A DNA stretch of 64,000 bases from assembly GCF_910596095.1 (NCBI RefSeq), contig NC_056540.1, positions 17,634,501 to 17,698,500 on the forward strand, read 5' to 3'. The notes beneath the pieces were generated by a model that saw only the letters and a program-made list of their open reading frames with translations, did no database searches and had not been told where the DNA came from. Positions 59,157-64,000 of this stretch are shown one piece after another (within the stretch, counting starts at the first letter, position 1; each line of letters starts with the position of its first letter). Origin of the DNA: Thunnus maccoyii. Its lineage: Eukaryota > Chordata > Actinopteri > Scombriformes > Scombridae. Position numbers and translations under genes: made by a program.

Positions 59157-59238
<82 letters not shown>
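59157..59238 (+). repeat. Long (CA)n array
   Basis: About 41 uninterrupted CA units. A smaller (CA)n-(CT)n compound repeat is at ~58932-58970. Confidence 0.95.
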
Positions 59239-59239
<1 letters not shown>

Positions 59240-60659
59240 CTCTTAAGTCATGTATAACTAAAAGTAACACTCACTGTTCGCCACAGGAGGGCAACAGAGG
59301 CCTGTAAAAACAGCATGGTGCTACTTTTTACAAGAGAGGCTATTTAACCTCTTTAACTACTGGCCAGTCATTTAGGAAATGGTGCTGTGAGCTGAAACAA
59401 AACAGTATCCAGTTTGGTTTTTTACCCCCTGGCAGGATCTGGAGCAACTTTCTCCTTAATGTAATCCAGCGCTCTCCTCAAACACAGAAAACAAAGCATG
59501 AATACATCATATTGAGACATCTCCTCTTGCTCCCTCCAGTAACTTGGATGCTTTTCTTGCTGCTTCTCAGTCATAAAGACAGATAACTCTTACCATGTCC
59601 AACTTGGAAGGACTTTTCCCATTATTCTTCATCTCACTGATTCTGCACAAAATCTCATCAGCTGCTTCACTGCAGAGCTTCATACATCGTCCTGATGTGG
59701 GTGCGGCACACCAACACAATCCTGTAAGACGCTTGAAAAATCAAACCCAAAAGCAGCCAAAGCATGTGTTTTCCAGCACGCTAATGCACACATGCACATT
59801 GTATTGAGACGGTAATGGCCGAGCTAACAACAGATCTGTAACAGAAACACATTTTTTACATTTTAATGTCAAACTAAAACTGAAAATCAGTTTTTGCTAA
59901 GAAATCAGTATAAATATAGTTGGTGTTTGTTGTGTCTTGTACTTATTTAGTCAAAATTGTGATAATCAAAAGGACATTTTATTTATTTTTTGCAGTGACA
60001 GTGTCCCTACATGAATGTTCTTCATGGGGCCTGATGTTTTGGGTCTGACTTGCACTTTCGGGACTTGTAATGTAATTGGTGCAATATTTGCACAGGTGGG
60101 CACTTAATGTCATTTCAATTCCAACGGCCACACAGGCAGTTAACCGGGGGGTCCGACATTGTTAGCCGCTGCTTACTCTCATCTGTGATTTGAGCATTAC
60201 TCCATGACTCCACAAGTTTCTCTGTGTGGTGATTCAAACTACAGAGCAACATATAGATGAAGAGCTGAGGTCACAGGATGCTGAGTTTTACACATGTTCA
60301 CACAGTGTCAGCATTATGGGAAGAAGAGCGTTCATGCATTATTCTAAGATGGTTAGTCTTGTAGTTCACATTATTTGTTACAGTGTTATTTGGAGTGTTT
60401 TGTTGACAATTAAAACCAGATTCAAACTGTGGATAGCGTGTTTGTAAATTAGCTGAATTGATTGTATTAGTGTTAATATTTTATTTTATTGAAATGTGAC
60501 TTCCAGCGATGGTTGTTTCTAAGCACATCTGTGGTTCTTTCAACCAAGTGGGACTATTGTTGCTGTCAGGAATCCAGTCAGAGCCAACGTGAACTGTTTT
60601 TCACACTCAGTTGCTCATAATTACAGTCAAAACAATTTGACGTGAAGATGGCTTTAACC

Positions 60660-61174
60660 ATCCTGGGGAGTTGATGTTGTTGGCCACTGCTAAGTCATTG
60701 CACATCTTGATACTCCTATTCTACCTCATCGCATTTTTAAAACTTCAACAACTTTGCACACTTGTCTAATGTATATAGTATGTTATTATATATGTTTATA
60801 TTTTATTATATTTATAGTGTATGATAGGGTTTTTTCTTATATTATTGTGTTGAGCTAGTTTATTTTGTTTTATTTGTTGTGTTTATTTTTCTACAGATTT
60901 ATATTTCTCATATATTTCTTCTAGTGTTGATATGTATATGTCTGTAAAGACTCTCAGTCATCCAGGTCGAGGTTATCCAAGGAATCGAGGGCAACTGCAC
61001 TTCTGGACTTGGTTGTAGATACTTGAAGACGTTTCACCTCTCATCCAAGAGTTTGATTCAACCCTCCTTGGGTTGATATGTATATTTACTGTGTATTTAC
61101 TGCTCCTGTGCAATGCCTGGATAACCTGCTGCTAACTGTAACAAGAATTTCCCAATTAGGGATCAATAAATTAC

Positions 61175-61216
<42 letters not shown>

Positions 61217-61218
61217 TT
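60660..61218 (+). mobile_element. LINE 3' UTR ending in (ATCT)n, interrupted
   Basis: AT-rich 3' UTR-type sequence leads to CCCAATTAGGGATCAATAAA and about ten ATCT units (61178-61218), the classic end of several fish LINE families. No reverse-transcriptase frame is left. A foreign segment splits it at 60939-61071. Confidence 0.75.
60926..61084. mobile_element. Short insertion with 13-bp target-site duplication
   Basis: GTTGATATGTATA occurs at 60926-60938 and again at 61072-61084. Removing the 133 bp between them restores a continuous LINE tail. The inserted piece contains GACGTTTCACCTCTCATCCA, a motif I recall from other fish repeats. A 13-bp duplication is typical of LINE-mediated retrotransposition. 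Confidence 0.8.
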
Positions 61219-62081
61219 GTATGTTTCTCTGTGATATAAATCATGGAGTGGCATGCAGAGTGCTGAGGTTACAGGACTATCTGTTGCTATGAGTTTTGAC
61301 ACCACAACTGGACCATTAATGTGACAACGAGTGTGCAGAAGCTTGACAACAGCAGGTGTTGAAACAACATGAAGAAAAAGCAGCGAGTAAAGGGAATTAG
61401 AGCTAACATCAGCCACCTAGACCAGCATCTACTTTCCTAGCCTCCACTTTCTGGGTGAAATACTAACATAACAGCACGATAGGTCCTCCCTAATGTTGAC
61501 TGATATAAAGAGACAGATAGTCTTAAACTGCTCAGGATACATAACCAGTCCTTTGTGGACTCTTGTTGAAAAGTAAGAACAGCTTCTTACATCGTAGTTT
61601 ACAGGAAGTATGGAATTAGACAGCGTGTCTCCTAGAAAAGCCACTCCTCAGAGGTCAGTCCTGAAGCTTAGACTCTGCTTCCACTAACATGTCCAAAACA
61701 AGTTTTATTCTCTTTTGAAAAAAAAAAGGAAAAACACACACAATAGCTGCATTATAGTTTCAGTTTTCTCACACAGAAAGTGAGGAAAATTCAAATTTCC
61801 GTTCAATTTTAAACCTTTCTGCCATCATCCATCATTACAAAGAGCAGATTCTGGCTGCTCTTTAAGTTGTTTTTTGAAGAAGGAGCCAGACACGCTGGCA
61901 AGAAAGATGTACAGAGATTTATTAATAAGGCTTTGGTTAGAATTGAAAGAAGATGTGAGAATAGAGTCCAGGTTTAACATGGCCTAAGTTATACTTTCAA
62001 GGGGTGACTGGACCTTCAGCCTCAGGGAATTGAGTGTAGGCCATGATTACCCTCCCTGCTGTTTCTCTGCACGCTCCTGCT

Positions 62082-62155
62082 CTGTAGCTCAACGGGCAGA
62101 GCATGGCACCAGCCGTGCTGTGGTTAGGGGTTAGACTCCCACTGTGGCTCCTCAA
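62082..62155 (+). pseudogene. tRNA-like sequence, probably tRNA-Ala-derived pseudogene or SINE head
   Basis: It has a box A-like TAGCTCAACGGGCAGAGC with a perfect GCTC/GAGC D-stem. A 7-base loop CCAGCCG would place AGC at the anticodon. A degenerate box B, GGTTAGACTCC, follows. Position 33 is C instead of the near-universal T, the anticodon stem needs wobble pairs, and the acceptor stem does not pair well. It is not expected to be a functional tRNA. Confidence 0.6.
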
Positions 62156-64000
62156 ATTGAAACTGTATGTTTGCACAGTACTGAACGACCAATAATAAAA
62201 AGTATCCTCCAAATTGCTTATGGTGCATTTGTATCCTGTGAGGCGAGTAGGTGCTTAAAAGTAATTAGCACATTCATCTTTTTCTTCTATGGGGACTCCT
62301 GCTGTCTGAAAATGTCAGCTCTACCACTGAGAGCGGTGCAAAATCAAAGAGATCCCGCAGTACTGTTGGGCCTGAGGGCCAATCAAATGTCTCCCTCTGG
62401 CTTGAATTATGACATGAAGCTCTTTAGAGTAAGCCAGGGCCAAACAGTCAAGGCTGAGTGCGCATAAAACCAATGCAGCACTAATATAGGACAAGCATAT
62501 TCGCATAAATATGAGATAATTACACGACAGCGTTACAGCCGCCGGCGACAGCACATGATGGATGAGCCAGGGAAAGAAAACATGAACGAAGAGAGAGAGC
62601 TGCCGGTGTAACACAAACTGTGGACGGAGGGATGGGAGTGAAAGGCAAAACAAAAGATGGATTGAGGGAGGATGGGAGAATGGTGGAGGTCTTGGTGTCC
62701 CGGGCCCCAAGTATAGCCCATCTCCTTTCTGTCTTCTTCTATTTCTGCCTTTTAAGGCACTCCGTAACTTCAAGTAGATAATGAGTGCCTTGAAGCAGGC
62801 TGAGTAAATCAGACAGAGAACAACGGAGGGAGAGAGAAAAGGTGAATATAGAAGAGGGGGAGGTGGGAGGGGTGAAAGAATAGGATTGAGAGAGGCAGTG
62901 GGAGACAGTGGAGGAAGAAGAAGATTAGAAGTGATAACAAATGAAGCCAGAAAAGCAGGCAGGACCGAGAAAGGAGCCAAGCTGAGTGGAGATGCACGAT
63001 AAGATCGTGCATTAACTTAAAAGCATACTTTAATGAAACTCCACCGGGTGCTTTGGAGAGGGAGAAGCAAAGATGGGTCCCACGCAGATTAGGGAAAAAT
63101 ACATTTTCTTGCTAGATGTTTTTCAGTTCTTGATTTGCGTTTAACCCTGAATACCCTTCTCACCATTCCTTAAACTCATCACATTTCTCTATTTGCAGTC
63201 TGAACAGCCGCAGTTGGATTCCTCTCTTTCTTCCGCCGTTTTTAGCTTCTCTGCAGAAATGTTGTGACTTCGAAGGAGCCCTCAGAGGTCACAACGAATT
63301 TAGGATTCAAGGAGAGCGTGACCTAATCACTGGGATCAAACCAACAGTGATTGAGTTCAACTTTAAGTTTTGACCCTTATTGGAGTCATATGTATCAACA
63401 GTCTCAGTACGCTTCAAACAAACTGCTTGTCAGGTCATCAAACAGTATCTGAAACTCCCACCGGTTCACCTCTCTGATGTCAGGTTTATGGGGGGCTGCG
63501 TCTGACAATTTTTGTGATATCTTAAATGTCATGCAGCAACAGCTCAGGTGTTGAATTCAAGCTCTTTTATCTTTATCTTTTATCTTTACAACTACTTCAC
63601 TTGTCAAGTCAGTTTTATTTAAAAAGCCCAAAAATCACAAATTTGCCTCAAAGAGAGGAAACTTCAAGAAAAGCAACAGAGGCTGGAATCCTCTTTCAGA
63701 ACGGACACACATGTGATATGCAGTAGGTACAATCGTTGTTTTTCATCTGTACAAACAAGTGAAATACCATGAGGGCCTTCGAGGAGAGACTGTCCAAAAG
63801 TGTGCGCTGTTATCCACATTTGTACATATTTATGTTAATTGCATCGAGATTATAAAGATATGCAAAAGACAGACTTCTTGGAGAGAGACCAGGGCGACAG
63901 TGGGATGAAGGAGGAGGCTATGATGGCGAGTTTTTTTCCGGCATTTGAGGGTGGCCATTTGAAAAGTCTTATAAACGTGTTTGTGTCAAGTATACTGAGC
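62156..64000. other. Gene-free right edge with possible conserved non-coding sequence
   Basis: The 219-residue minus frame across 62321-62980 is judged spurious. Two stretches (62380-62580, 63760-63960) are free of repeats, compositionally balanced and carry homeodomain/POU-like motifs such as GATAATTAC and ATATGCAAAA. That is reminiscent of conserved non-coding elements, but conservation cannot be judged from one sequence. Confidence 0.35.
63600..63745 (+). repeat. Fragment of a common teleost repeat, internally deleted
   Basis: 'AGTCAGTTTTATTTAAAAAG' and 'CACAAATTTGCCTCAAAGAG' are joined directly to 'TCAAGAAAAGCAACAGAGGC' and 'CCTCTTTCAGAACGGACACA'. In typical copies, as I remember them, these parts are separated by ~150 bp, so this copy has lost its middle. 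Confidence 0.65.

Noticed and set aside
62082-62155. Functional tRNA gene
   Set aside because: Position 33 is not T, the stems are imperfect and box B is degenerate, so I list it only as a tRNA-like pseudogene.
62321-62980. 219-residue open frame on the minus strand
   Set aside because: It is Pro/Leu/Ser-rich because the opposite strand is purine-rich. It shows no domain, no splice partners and no similarity I can recognise, and it overlaps sequence that looks regulatory.
1-64000. CRISPR arrays, operons, phage or viral genes
   Set aside because: The tandem repeats present are eukaryotic microsatellites. The genes are intron-containing vertebrate genes, and no viral reading frame was recognised.

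Overview
The window is vertebrate nuclear DNA from a teleost fish, most likely a percomorph. The evidence is split genes with GT-AG introns that encode proteins close to their human orthologues, abundant (CA)n/(GT)n microsatellites, and many short repeats that resemble common percomorph interspersed elements. I recognised those repeats from memory, without a database. There are no prokaryotic operons, CRISPR arrays or phage features.

Five protein-coding genes fill the first ~43 kb. zdhhc5 (+, coding 4570-10493, 11 coding exons, 728 aa) is a palmitoyl acyltransferase. tmx2 (-, 17998 down to 13201, 8 exons, 307 aa) is an ER thioredoxin-related membrane protein. pmf1 (+, 18200-22797, 5 exons, 230 aa) is the NNF1-type subunit of the kinetochore MIS12 complex. 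med19 (+, 23365-26208, 6 exons, 244 aa) is a Mediator head subunit. slc43a1 (-, 43284 down to 29406, 14 exons, 559 aa) is the neutral amino-acid transporter LAT3. I assembled every exon chain by eye from splice sites, and in each case the summed exon length is an exact multiple of three ending in a stop. zdhhc5, med19, tmx2 and slc43a1 also lie close together on human 11q12, so this is conserved synteny. pmf1 lies elsewhere in human (1q22) but here sits head-to-head with tmx2.

Layout: 0-1.5 kb is a repeat-rich flank with a LINE tail. 1.5-4.57 kb is the zdhhc5 promoter and probable 5' UTR. zdhhc5 and tmx2 converge near 12.7 kb. tmx2 and pmf1 diverge from a ~200 bp bidirectional promoter holding a palindromic NRF1 site. 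pmf1 and med19 are in tandem with 567 bp between coding regions. med19 and slc43a1 converge near 26.6-26.8 kb. slc43a1 has a 7.6 kb intron, and a CpG-rich segment at ~49 kb may be its upstream promoter. From 49.3 to 64 kb I find no convincing gene, only repeats, microsatellites, a decayed Tc1-like transposase and possible conserved non-coding sequence.

I found no undescribed multi-gene system. The best second-look items are two splice sites that abut dinucleotide repeats (pmf1 exon 3 acceptor, zdhhc5 exon 3 donor), the tmx2/pmf1 bidirectional promoter, a coding G-quadruplex candidate in zdhhc5, several fold-back elements with nested insertions, and a LINE tail interrupted by a short element with a clear 13-bp target-site duplication.
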